A stretch of DNA of 64,000 nt from positions 17,943,422 through 18,007,421 of the forward strand of contig CM055610.1 in NCBI GenBank assembly GCA_029379385.1, in the 5' to 3' direction. Of the stretch, positions 51,407-61,318 are shown piece by piece; positions within the stretch are counted from its first letter, which is position 1; each line of letters opens with the position of its first letter. The translations under genes were made by a program, and so were the position numbers. Origin of the DNA: Quillaja saponaria (Eukaryota; Streptophyta; Magnoliopsida; Fabales; Quillajaceae). The notes below the pieces were generated by a model. That model was given only the letters and a program-made list of their open reading frames with translations, ran no database searches and was not told the origin of the DNA.

Positions 51407-51927
51407 TTTCAACCAAGAAACGACGTCTTCCACATTGAGCAAGATCATGATCACCAACCCTCTCATTTTCTATTTTCAATAATTAAATCTTTCCCAACCA
51501 CTTGGTTAGTGGTTAGCTCTGTTAAGGCACTCGGTTGGAGAAATGTACAATTTTAAATAATTCCAATAGCAGTGATGACGATGTAAAAAAAAAAAAAAAA
51601 AAAAAATCATCATCGAATCTTTATTCTCAATATTGTATTGCTTTATTAATATGATTCTAGTGTATTTAAAACCCTAATTATAACATTCGTGAGCTAATTT
51701 TGAACCTATATATATATTTATAGTTTGTTGCGTAAATAATGTACATGCCATTTTTCTTTTATAATATCCATGTTATACTATGTTAAGTTTAAAAAAAAAA
51801 AAAATTATTAATGGAAATGAAAATGAAGCAGCTCCAACATAGCATTACAGATACAAAAGACAGCAAGCATCCAAATGATTATAAGGGAAAAAAAGAAACA
51901 GTTTATTTTACGTACCAATTAATTAGT

Positions 51928-52263
51928 CTAGCACTTGTGCATTTGTTTACACTGATTATAGATTCAGTGCAGATGAACACGAAACTCTGCTTGCTGTCCT
52001 ATATTCCAATCGGATTTACGTTTTCCAAATTTTTCCTCACAAATATGCAGAATGTAAACGAAAGCTCGATACATGCAAATCTCTAGTTGTAGCAATGCTT
52101 CCCGTTGAGAGAAAAACTGGGGATCAGTGGTAAGCGGACTAGGAATAGGAAGGAGATGAGAGGAAGTATATTGAAGACACAGAACTTGTACTGAGACAAG
52201 TTCAAGGCCAACTATTAACACAATCATTAACAAAATACCCTTCCTAGTGCCTCTTTCATCCAT
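51928..52263 (-). pseudogene. small secreted Cys-pair protein, copy E (one stop codon)
   Basis: This is the best-preserved copy. It starts MDERGTRKGILLMIVLIVGL, a signal peptide with a basic head. The core reads LEICMYRAFVYILHICEEKFG, then KRKSDWNIGQQAEF and RVHLH, where a TGA at 51964-51966 stands in place of the Arg codon of copy D. After it comes IYNQC and a stop at 51928. The truncated product of about 99 residues keeps the leader and the first Cys pair but loses the terminal Cys. The distance to BAHD 3 (520 bases) and the convergent orientation match copy D and BAHD 2, so the pair was duplicated together. Confidence 0.6.
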
Positions 52264-53560
52264 GATTCTCACTTTTTTCTTCTTCTTCTTCTAATTAATC
52301 AAATTAGGGTATATGTTAGCTAATGAAACTAGCTAGAATTCAAATTTATAGTTAACTTTATTATTATTTTTTTAATGCATTATTTTTTATTTGTCTTTAA
52401 ATATTTGAATGTTGCCCCTTAATTTTATAACTACATTTATTGGCTTTTCAAAAGAATCAGAGAATGAGTTAATAATTTTTTGGGTGAAAATAAAGGGAGA
52501 GTTAGGTTACGCCAATCCCCAAGCATACATGGTGCTGTTGGATGTTCACCAACCATGAGTTACGAGTTACGAACCAAGTATTTTAGTTGTGAGACGAACG
52601 AACTTACTGCTGAACTAATCATTGTTGGCTAAAACTTTTAAATTTTAATAACGGACTAAATACTTTTATATGGGCACGTTGTCTCTTTTTTGGACTAAAT
52701 ACTTTTATATGTACACGTTATCTCTTTTCTGAAGCAAAAGGCTTTAGTAAGCCCAAAGCTACTTTTGGTCACGTGTCACTTGGGAACGCCAATAATATAC
52801 TAAGTAGTGATAATACTTATACACTACCCATGCAAATAATCATTAGCTAGAGTTATTAGGACAGTAAAAGATTCATGCGCAGTTTGGATAGGTTATGGGT
52901 TTTGAATCTAAGCATTTTCATTGTATGAGAGACGAACTTACTGCTAAATCAATTGATGTTGGCTGAAATTTTCAAATTGTAACAGCAAACAAGTTACTTT
53001 TATATGAATACATTGTCTCTTTTGTCAAGCTAAGGGCTTTAGCAAACCCAAAGCTACTTTGTGTCACTTGGGAACACCCAAGAATATACTAAGTAGGATA
53101 TAATACTTATATAGTAACAGTGAATCTAAGTTTCAAATTTTAACAACCGACTAGCTATTTTATATGGATACATAGCCTCTTTTATCAAGCAAGGAGCTTT
53201 TATAAACGCAAAGCTACTTTGTGTCACTTAGGAACTCCCAAGAATATACTAAGTAGTGATAAATCTTAAGAACACCCAAGTATATACTAAGTAGTTAGAA
53301 TACTTGTAATAGTAACAGCTGTAAAAGATTCGCATCGCAAAGAGAGAAATGACATAGCAGGTTAGAACATTTTTTTACATATATAACTTGTTATGACAAT
53401 AGAGTAAATCAATACGTAAAGACATGATCTTTAAATTTTGTGTGAAGTTCATTATTCATGAGGAGTTAGATAACACTTGCATTGGTGAGTTTCCTATTTA
53501 TTTATTATTTTTTAAACAAATATTTGGTTAAATTATTATGCCAAATGGAAATATAGGAGA
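52264..53560. repeat. three tandem diverged units of about 210-250 bases
   Basis: Units lie at about 52620-52850, 52900-53110 and 53125-53330. Each reads a TTTATATG, then GTCTCTTTT or CCTCTTTT, an AGGGCTTTAG-like phrase, CAAAGCTACTTT, GTGTCACTTGGGAAC and finally AATATACTAAGTAG. The last unit has an extra partial copy of the end. I see no open frame; origin unknown. Confidence 0.6.
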
Positions 53561-53640
53561 ATGCACTATGTTGGGCCAGGGTTTTTTGCATTCTACAGAA
53601 TGTATTAGGGTGATGATCAGTAGTCCTAAATGGTATTGGG

Positions 53641-54390
53641 CCTTATATGAGACAGATTTTGGGGGTTGGGAGGCCTAAGAAATGTGAATTCCTAGGTTCA
53701 CAAGGTGGAAATTCCTTTACTATTTTTGATTCCGAGGACAAGAATATTGCTGGTGGAGTTGAAGTTGGTTTATCTAGCATTTGAAATGACTAAATAAGGC
53801 TTGTTTTAGTAATGCAGTGCTTTTAAAAGGATCTTATAACTTTTATGCTATGAAAAAGCAGCTATCAAAAAGTTATATCAATCTCATTTGATAAATTTTT
53901 TATAAAAGATATTGTGGATAATAAAAGCAATGAACATGTTTGATAAAACAAATCATAAGCTGCTATGAATATATAAAATTATAAAAATAGACACCATTAG
54001 TTAAATATATATTTAAGATGAGAAATTTACTGGTTTGTAACTTAATTGAAGATATATTTGGTAATTTTCTTAAAATTAATAAATTAATTTTTGTATTTTT
54101 AATTTTGAACAATCACAGTTAGTTTTTAAAAGTACCCATGACTTTTTAAAAATAGTAGAAGAAACATATCTAAAAAAACAAATTAACCAAACAATATTTA
54201 AGTGTTATAACTTTTTAAAAACCAAAACACTCTCTTAAAAATTATTACTAAACTCAACCTAAATAATTTCAAAGAGATTTTTAAACAGTACATCTTTGAA
54301 GATACTCTAATTTCAACAAAGAAATGATGTCTTCCACGCACCTTGAACAAGGTCATGACCGACCTCCTCATAATTTTCTATTTCAATAAT
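53641..54390 (+). pseudogene. BAHD acyltransferase fragment (3' end), split by a MITE
   Basis: From 53645 the sequence copies the BAHD 3' end from the DFG motif on (TATGAGACAGATTTTGGGGG, with an extra G that breaks the frame) to GTTGAAGTTGG. It continues after the inserted element at 54261 with the final codons (TTTGAAGATACTCTAATTTC) and 3' UTR. The 5' four fifths of the gene is gone. It is a shredded fourth member of the array. Confidence 0.8.
53797..54260. mobile_element. MITE, family 1, copy 2, inside the BAHD fragment
   Basis: The 464-base element starts AGGCTTGTTTTAGTAATG; the reverse complement of its right end starts AGGTTGAGTTTAGTAAT. It is flanked by AAATA at 53792-53796 and 54261-54265. 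Removing the element with one AAATA restores the contiguous BAHD reading seen in the paralogues (CTAAATAATTTC against CTCAATAATTTC). No coding capacity. A 5-base duplication does not fit hAT (8) or PIF (3), so the superfamily is left open. Confidence 0.75.
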
Positions 54391-56358
54391 CAACTGTTTC
54401 TTCTTCTCCAATGCATTGCTATGTTTGTTGTGATTCTACATTGTGTTGGGTGTTTTTTTTTTTTTTTTTTTTTTTCCAAATCTTAAGTTGGTTAGTTTTT
54501 TTAATTAGTTATTATGAATGAATAAGAAAAAATAATTGAACTATGAACTGAATTTCCTAAAAATGTTTATATTTGGAAAAAAGAAAAGGAAAAAAAAAGA
54601 ATAGCTAATTAGATTATGATTTCGTTTTCTTAGAGGAAAATGTTTCCTTGGTGCAAAAGTTTTATGTAATATAAATGTATAAGCTATGAGACCTGCAAGG
54701 TATATATGAGAGTTAATATTTAGGAAATACGAATGTAGGGAAAGTGACGAGAACATTCGAGAGAATTATGATAATAGTGATGATGTTTGAAGGTGGAGCT
54801 ACGGTAAAATTACAGAAGAGAGTGGACAAAAAAAAAAGTTGGTTTTTAATATAAAATTGTTTTGATGTGTAGATGATAGAGTCTTGTAATTTTGTGTGAT
54901 CACTCTACCAAGATGATGAGAAAATAACTTCTTCTGTTTTATCCAAATATCTTAGAAAAGAAATTAGAATCAAAATCAAACCTCATGAAACTGCTCTACA
55001 TGTCCCCAAGTCTTCATATAGGAAGGTTTGATGATGAAAAAATAAAAAGAGGCAGAGGCAAACAACTGAGGTGTACTAGTTACTTTTATTTTTAATATTT
55101 AGTTATAAATTTATTATATTCTTATTATTTTATGTGATAAGAGTATTTCTTTTTCTTTTTCTTTTTTTTGAAAAAAAAAAAAAAAACGTATTTCATCAAA
55201 ATTTGGAATGGGAATCATATATATTTAATTTCAATCTTGATGATTTTTGTTATTAACTTATTCTTTATTTTTCTTATAAGATTCTTGATCAAGTTAAACT
55301 CTTTAGATTGACAAAGGATCCAACAAGATTAGTTAAAGAAATTTTATGATCTCACTAAACTTGTTGTTTATCCATATTGAAAAACTTATGTTTTAGGAAG
55401 ATTAATTATAAGAGTTTGAAATTTTCATCTATTGATTTGGGGTCATCTATATTCATGCAAGTTTTTCTCAAATGCATTGATATTTGATTTCTTCATTCTC
55501 TTCAATTAAGGATTTGATCAAAAAAAATTGAATCATACATTTTTTATAAGAAGAAAAAAAAATTAAAGATCAATTTGAAGAAGAAAAAAAAAGAAAAAAA
55601 AATATCATCTTCATGAATTAAAACACAAATATGTTGTTGGGTTAGTATGTTGATTGGGCTGAAATTTGGGCTGAGTTAGTAAATAAAACTTTACATTCAA
55701 AATATACTTCGGGCAGATCGGCTAACCAAAACCTAAGGACCCAAAAATCAACTCGAGTACTTGACCCGCCAAATAAAATGCCCGTTGAATTGAGAATTCG
55801 ACTTGATTGCAGGTAAGATTATCGGGTTTCAAATATTATTTTATCTCGTCGTCCATTGCTCCTTTATCCTTACAGTTAAACTATCAAAGTACTCATGAGG
55901 CTTCCTATAAATTGTAATAATCGAACATAGTTTACAAAAAGTATTATATGGCTCGAGAAATTTAGTAGACTCTCTAAATTTTTGTTAACAATAAATTATT
56001 TAAATAAGTTTAAATTAAAATGAAGATTTTTTAATATAATAATTGATTTACTGATGAAATAAAATAATACAAATTTAAAGTTAAATTATTTAGACAATTA
56101 AAATTTTAAAAATAATATGAATTGACTAAAATTATAATAAAATTTCATTTTAGAGCAGCCAGACACGTGTTGCTATCAATTTCAAGTTTATACTTAACTT
56201 GGACTTGATAATTATAAGGCATGTAATGCTGAAAGTTATAATTAAATTAATGTAACTATTTTTAATTGACGTAAGCATAAATCATTCTTATATTTTATCA
56301 AAAATATTTGCCTAAGAAATAACAATTAATTACAATTATTTCATGCAGCGAGGAAAGC
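54391..56358. other. spacer with duplicated flank and AT-rich filler
   Basis: Poly-T at 54451-54475. About 54490-54900 repeats 45790-46200 (the right flank of the array unit). After that there are A-rich and T-rich runs, and a more GC-balanced stretch at about 55630-55840 that I cannot place. No gene supported. Confidence 0.45.
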
Positions 56359-56427
56359 GTGGAAGGACTCCATAATTATATTGTCCACGCCCTTTCCAAT
56401 CTGTCCCTGCTTGTCTTAAAAAATTAT

Positions 56428-56480
56428 TCCCGTCCCCCGTCCCCTGTCCCTCGTCCCTCGTCCCTCTCGGTCTCCCTCCC
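56428..56480 (+). repeat. CCCTCGT minisatellite in the BAHD 4 leader
   Basis: Short imperfect repeats of GTCCC and CCTCGTC run just upstream of the chosen start codon. They sit inside an upstream in-frame extension and are probably 5' UTR. Confidence 0.5.
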
Positions 56481-56523
56481 AACGTCAAACTTTTGTCAAC
56501 TTGCCTTAGCCATCTGCTTGACT

Positions 56524-57981
56524 ATGGCTGAAGCTTTGAAATTGAAAGTAGTTGATGAATTCCAAGTTTCTCCACCACAAGATTCAGTTCCCACAACCAC
56601 TCTCCCTCTCTCTTTTTTTGACATTCCATTTCTTTTTATCTCTCAAGGGAAACGTATTTTCTTCTATGAATTCCCTCACCCAACTCATCATTTCATGGAA
56701 GCTGTTCTTCCTCATCTCAAACAATCTCTTTCCCTCACTCTTAAACACTTTTTCCCAGTTGCTGCCAATATTGTATTTCCTCCACAACCCAACAAACCCC
56801 ATGTCCTCTTTGACTCCGGTTCCTCCTCCGTCTCCTTCACCGTCGCTGAATCCACCGCCGATTTCAACTACCTGATTACTGATTCCCCACGCGCCGTTAG
56901 TTCTGTTGACCCATTTGTCCCCAAAATCCCTCCCGCTCGTGTCTTGGACGACGGCACACGGTTGTTTCCTCTCTTGGCCATTCAAGCCACTGTCATACCA
57001 AACTCTGGATTCAGCATTTGTATCAGATTTCACCATGGAATTGGTGATGGAATGGCATTTCAGCATTTTGTAAGATCCTGGGCATTTCAATGTAAGAAAT
57101 TAATTAGCACAAAACCAGAAGAGGAAGAAGAAGGAGGAAAACATTCTTCCCTCCCAATTTTCAATAATGGGTCTACCATTCCAGACCCAAATGGGGTCGA
57201 GCTTTGTTTCTTGAACTTTTTATGGAAGTGGACACCTGCACTTCTAAAAATGGCAGATGGGTCCGGATCCGAGTTCAACTCGACCCATAATAGTGTCAAT
57301 GTTGATGCCACATTCAAGGTTACACAAACCCATATTGATAAGCTAAAGCAATTGATCTCTCTGAAATTTTACAATGGGAATGAGTCAGAGTCAGAGCCAG
57401 TTGAAAAAGCACCATTACGTTTATCAACCTTTGTAGTATCATGCGCCTTAATTTGGGTTTGTTTAGCAAAATCAGAGGAGAACACTTACATTGATGATGA
57501 AGAACCTTACAATTTTACTTTTGTAGCTGATTGTAGAGGTCGTTTTGAGTTTTCTTCTGTACCTGCAACATATTTTGGGAATTGTGTGGCTCCTGTTTAT
57601 GCAACACTAAAGAGGAAGGAGATTGTGGGAGAGAATGGGATTGTTGAAGCAGCAAAAGCTATAAGAAATAAAATCAAGGAATTGGAGAAAAATGGAGTTT
57701 TGAAAGTTGCAGAAAGATGGATGTTAGATGCTATAGAGAAAACAACAACAAAGCATAATGTTATGGTTGCTGGTTCACCAAAATTGGGTGTTTATGAAAT
57801 GGATTTTGGTTGGGGAAGTCCTAAGAAGAGTGATGTGCTTGGTAACCCTGGTTCTATTTTGATTTCTTTGTCCGAATCAAAGGACAAGAATCTAGGTGGG
57901 ATTGAAGTGGGTGTGGGACTTGAAAAGACCCAAATGAATAATTTCATTCAGACATTTGATCAAACATTGAAGATACTCTAA
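56524..57981 (+). CDS. BAHD acyltransferase 4 (diverged, canonical DFGWG)
   Basis: This intact intron-less member has 485 residues from the Met at 56524 (MAEALKLKVVDEFQVSPPQ), chosen because it aligns with the starts of the other BAHD genes. The open frame extends in phase 55 codons upstream to 56359, but that part is low in complexity and not BAHD-like. HxxxD is H171-G-I-G-D175, and the second signature is DFGWG at 427-431, the family norm. YFGNC is kept. It lies outside the tandem array, lacks the shared promoter module, and is clearly older than the split of genes 1-3. Probable activity is acylation of phenolic or flavonoid glycosides with malonyl-CoA or a related donor. Confidence 0.92.
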   Translation: MAEALKLKVVDEFQVSPPQDSVPTTTLPLSFFDIPFLFISQGKRIFFYEFPHPTHHFMEAVLPHLKQSLSLTLKHFFPVAANIVFPPQPNKPHVLFDSGSSSVSFTVAESTADFNYLITDSPRAVSSVDPFVPKIPPARVLDDGTRLFPLLAIQATVIPNSGFSICIRFHHGIGDGMAFQHFVRSWAFQCKKLISTKPEEEEEGGKHSSLPIFNNGSTIPDPNGVELCFLNFLWKWTPALLKMADGSGSEFNSTHNSVNVDATFKVTQTHIDKLKQLISLKFYNGNESESEPVEKAPLRLSTFVVSCALIWVCLAKSEENTYIDDEEPYNFTFVADCRGRFEFSSVPATYFGNCVAPVYATLKRKEIVGENGIVEAAKAIRNKIKELEKNGVLKVAERWMLDAIEKTTTKHNVMVAGSPKLGVYEMDFGWGSPKKSDVLGNPGSILISLSESKDKNLGGIEVGVGLEKTQMNNFIQTFDQTLKIL

Positions 57982-59874
57982 TCTCAAGTGTTAGATAATT
58001 CAATAATGTCTTTCTTCCACATTAAATAATATGATGACCCACCTTATTATGTTTTTTCACTTCAAAATAATCAAGTAGTATTTCTTCTTTCCCAATAATT
58101 TGCTCTCTTGTGATTCCAGTGAATTTTAATAAGGCTAGTGGATCTTATTTTCATATTATGTTATAATTACTATCTTAACAATTTAAGATGCAAAAAAGAC
58201 AAATTTGCTTAGTGCCCAGGCTGTCATCACTAATTAAAAAACTTTTAAAAAATATCTTGTGGTGAATTTTAAAAATATTCGTGACTTTCTAAAAGATGTT
58301 ACTAGACAAAAGATGTTAATGTTTTTAGGGAATAGACAAAAGATGTTAATGAGCCCTTTCCTCTTCAACCAGAAATTTGATTGTTTACAGAACCGTGAGG
58401 GTTGATGTTTTCTAGGGAATACCCAAAAGAAAGGAAAAACAATAAACGAAAAAAGAAGACAAAAGTACCAAATTTGCATCGCAGTTTGATGTTTCCATAG
58501 CTAGCCGGGACCAGGAGAGCTTGTGCAACAACGAAGCTTCATGTTTATTTTGTCCAAGAATGTGCAGATACAAACCCACTGAATGAATCTGAGAAATTCT
58601 GGTGCCATCAAGATTTGTCAGGGTTAAGGACCTAGTTTCTTCTCGAAACTATATATATATATATATAATTAGAAAAGTGTAGATGAATATTTCCATGAAT
58701 TTCAATATTCCTATGTTGTATAAGATTAAGAGATGAGAATTCTCACAGAATTGATGATGTGGCAATGCTGACATGGCTTTGTTTGTCGAACAGGGACGAT
58801 GATATGGTTGTCACTTGGGTGCAACGTCAAACGTCACATGCGCAGAGGTGCGTGTGATGTTTTTGATTCTGAATATTTAATTCATCAAATGGTTCTTCAA
58901 ACAATAACATACTTACTTTGTATAAGAAAATTTTAAAACCTTAGACAAACTTGTAAATAAATCTCAGATATTATTCTTAAATTACTAATATACTACTAAT
59001 TAATGAACCTAATTTTAATATCATATAATTATAATCAAACCCCATTACACTAATTAATTTTTCATTACATCCTAACACTTGAATTTATTTAATCTCCATT
59101 AGCAAGATATCAAACTCTTTCTAAGAGTCTATCTAATAGCTTAAAATTTTAGGTAGAGTGATTATTTAATAGGCTATCATTCAATTTTCGGTTCTTTATA
59201 ATCCATTGATTAAAAATTATTATTTGCACTACTCATTGTTATATACTTGAAATAAGACAAGATAAGATGAGAATTATACATTCTCCTTGTTAGGTTAGTT
59301 CTTTTGATAATATTCCTTCCTCCATTTGTCTTGACTCGGCTTCAACTAGCAAGTAGGGGAATAAATATAAGTACTTAGGTCTCCAAAAAAAAAAAAATAT
59401 ATATATATATATATATATGATATTTGGTTCTTTAAATATACAAACAAAAATTTAGTTTTTTTTTTTTTTTTCAAATTACTTTGCACTGTTAAAGTGAGTG
59501 GAGTGTTAACTTTTTTAATTTGAGGCCATGGTGTCATTTTTGTGCAGCTCAAATTTACCCTTCCTTTTAATTTGTTGCTTCATAAAAATGGGAGCAGCTA
59601 ATGAAAAGGAAATTGTATTAGACTTTTACAATCATATTCAGCCTCTGCATAACATATAAATGGATTAGCAAGTCAAGAAACTTATAAAGCAATATCTAAA
59701 AACTTCATGAGTACATCAAAATGTTGCTTGATAGATTGTAAGAAAGAAGACATCTAGAACAATAATACTATGCAATAGATCATATTGAGCTGTCTCATGA
59801 ATGAACTTAAAGCTACTAATTAATCAGTTGGAGCTAAAACCATTTTATTCATACATCTTTTCGGTTGCAGCGAA
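57982..59874. other. spacer between BAHD 4 and the UGT gene
   Basis: The BAHD 4 3' UTR comes first. A less AT-rich island at about 58490-58860 resembles exon or leader sequence of some gene, but no reading frame is supported. An (AT)n run lies at 59397-59418 and a poly-T at 59458-59471. The UGT 3' UTR is at the right end. Confidence 0.4.
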
Positions 59875-61318
59875 TCAATGGCGACGAGCCTTTAACTCTT
59901 CCATAAAAACATTCAAATCCGAGTAAGATGATCCTCCTTCTTTTACAGCCTGCTTGGCCATCTCAGACAACCCCTTTGCCCTGTTTCTCAATTCCACTGC
60001 TTCATCCCCTGCCAATAGTTGCTTCACTGCCTTCTCTATAGCTTCTTTCTTTACAGTTTCCCCTGCATGTGTAACCCAATACTCCTGAGCACCAATACTA
60101 ACCCCAATTTTCAATACATCGGTCAAAAACTTCTCATTGTAAAATTGATCTGCACTTCCAGGCCAAGTTACCATTGGCAATCCAGCACACACTCCTTCTA
60201 ATATTGAATTCCATCCACAATGTGTTACAAATCCTCCTACTGCTTGATGATTAAGAATCAAAACTTGGGGTGCCCACCCCCTTATAATTAGTCCTTTACC
60301 TTCACTTGTTACTTCCACTTCTTTTTCTTCTCCTTGATTACCATCAAACTTTTTGCTTGTTTTGCTCACAACCAATATGAACTGTTGCCCAGAAGCCTCT
60401 AGACCGAGCTCGATTTCTCTTAGTTGAGATTCGCCTAGTGTTGAAATGCTTCCAAAACAAATATACACAACGGAACTCGGTTTCTTGGAATCAAGCCACT
60501 TGATCAGGCTTTCATTTTGTTCAGTATTTTTAACAGTACCACTACTATTGCTTAGAAACACAGGCCCTATATGCCACACTTTACTTTTTAGCACATTCTT
60601 TTGAAACTCAACATAAGGCTGCTCAAGCTCATAGAAGCTATTAACCAAAGTCCCATAGTTCTTCCCATGTGAGGCTCTAAGTGCATTCAAGAACTCGGTC
60701 ATGTCGGTTTCTTCCTCATTTTTTAAGAAATCAGGGACTTGTTTCTTTGTCAATTTTATCTCCCCAGGAAGATTAGGAATAACAAATGGCTCTGAATCCG
60801 AAGAAACTTGCTTGTGTGGTTCATACATTCTCATACAAGCAGCAGCAGACATAGCAAAAAAACAGGATCCACCAAAAACAACTCTTGGGAATTCCAAATT
60901 TTCCAGCAGCATCAGTTGTCCATGGGAAAACTATATCAGCCACCAAGCAATCTGGATGATGCTCTAGCAAGAGCTGCTCTAGTGGTTCTTGGAGCTTCTT
61001 TGTCGCCTTAATGTTAGTACCAAGGGTATCCCGATTCAGGTTGGAATCGAGAGTTTCTTTGTGATCTTGTGGCTGATTTGGGAACTCAACAGTCTTGATA
61101 CAAATTAATTGGTGATGATGATCATCATGATGATCAGTTAGTTTGCTATTTTGTGTAATGGCTTTGGAGATGGTAGGTACATTTTCAGGTGTGGTGACAA
61201 TGGTTGCCATGACACCTTGGGAAGCAAATAATTTGGCCATGTTCACCATTGGTGTCATGTGGCCATGACTCATTAAGGGAAAGAAGAATAAGTGCAAGGG
61301 ATGAGTTTCATTGCCCAT
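59875..61318 (-). pseudogene. UDP-glycosyltransferase, UGT73-like, one-base frameshift
   Basis: This is a single-exon family-1 glycosyltransferase of about 480 residues. The N-terminal frame (from 61318) has the catalytic His in LMSHGHMTPMVNMAKL (H20) and reads to about residue 143 (AAGKFGIP). There GGAATTCCC, with a run of three Cs at 60887-60889, shifts the frame; with two Cs it would continue RVVFGGSCFFAMSAAA, which is what the second frame reads. The rest is intact to ELKARRH and the stop at 59875. The 44-residue PSPG box lies at 60145-60276 (WAPQVLILNHQ ... HCGWNS ... PGSADQ). Its final Gln suggests UDP-glucose as donor. UGT73 members glucosylate flavonoids, triterpenes or xenobiotics. 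The break sits in a homopolymer, so an assembly error is quite possible. Confidence 0.88.

Noticed and set aside
56359..56523. In-frame N-terminal extension of BAHD 4
   Set aside because: The low-complexity Pro/Ser/Leu stretch comes from the CCCTCGT repeat; the other BAHD genes start at the Met equivalent to 56524.
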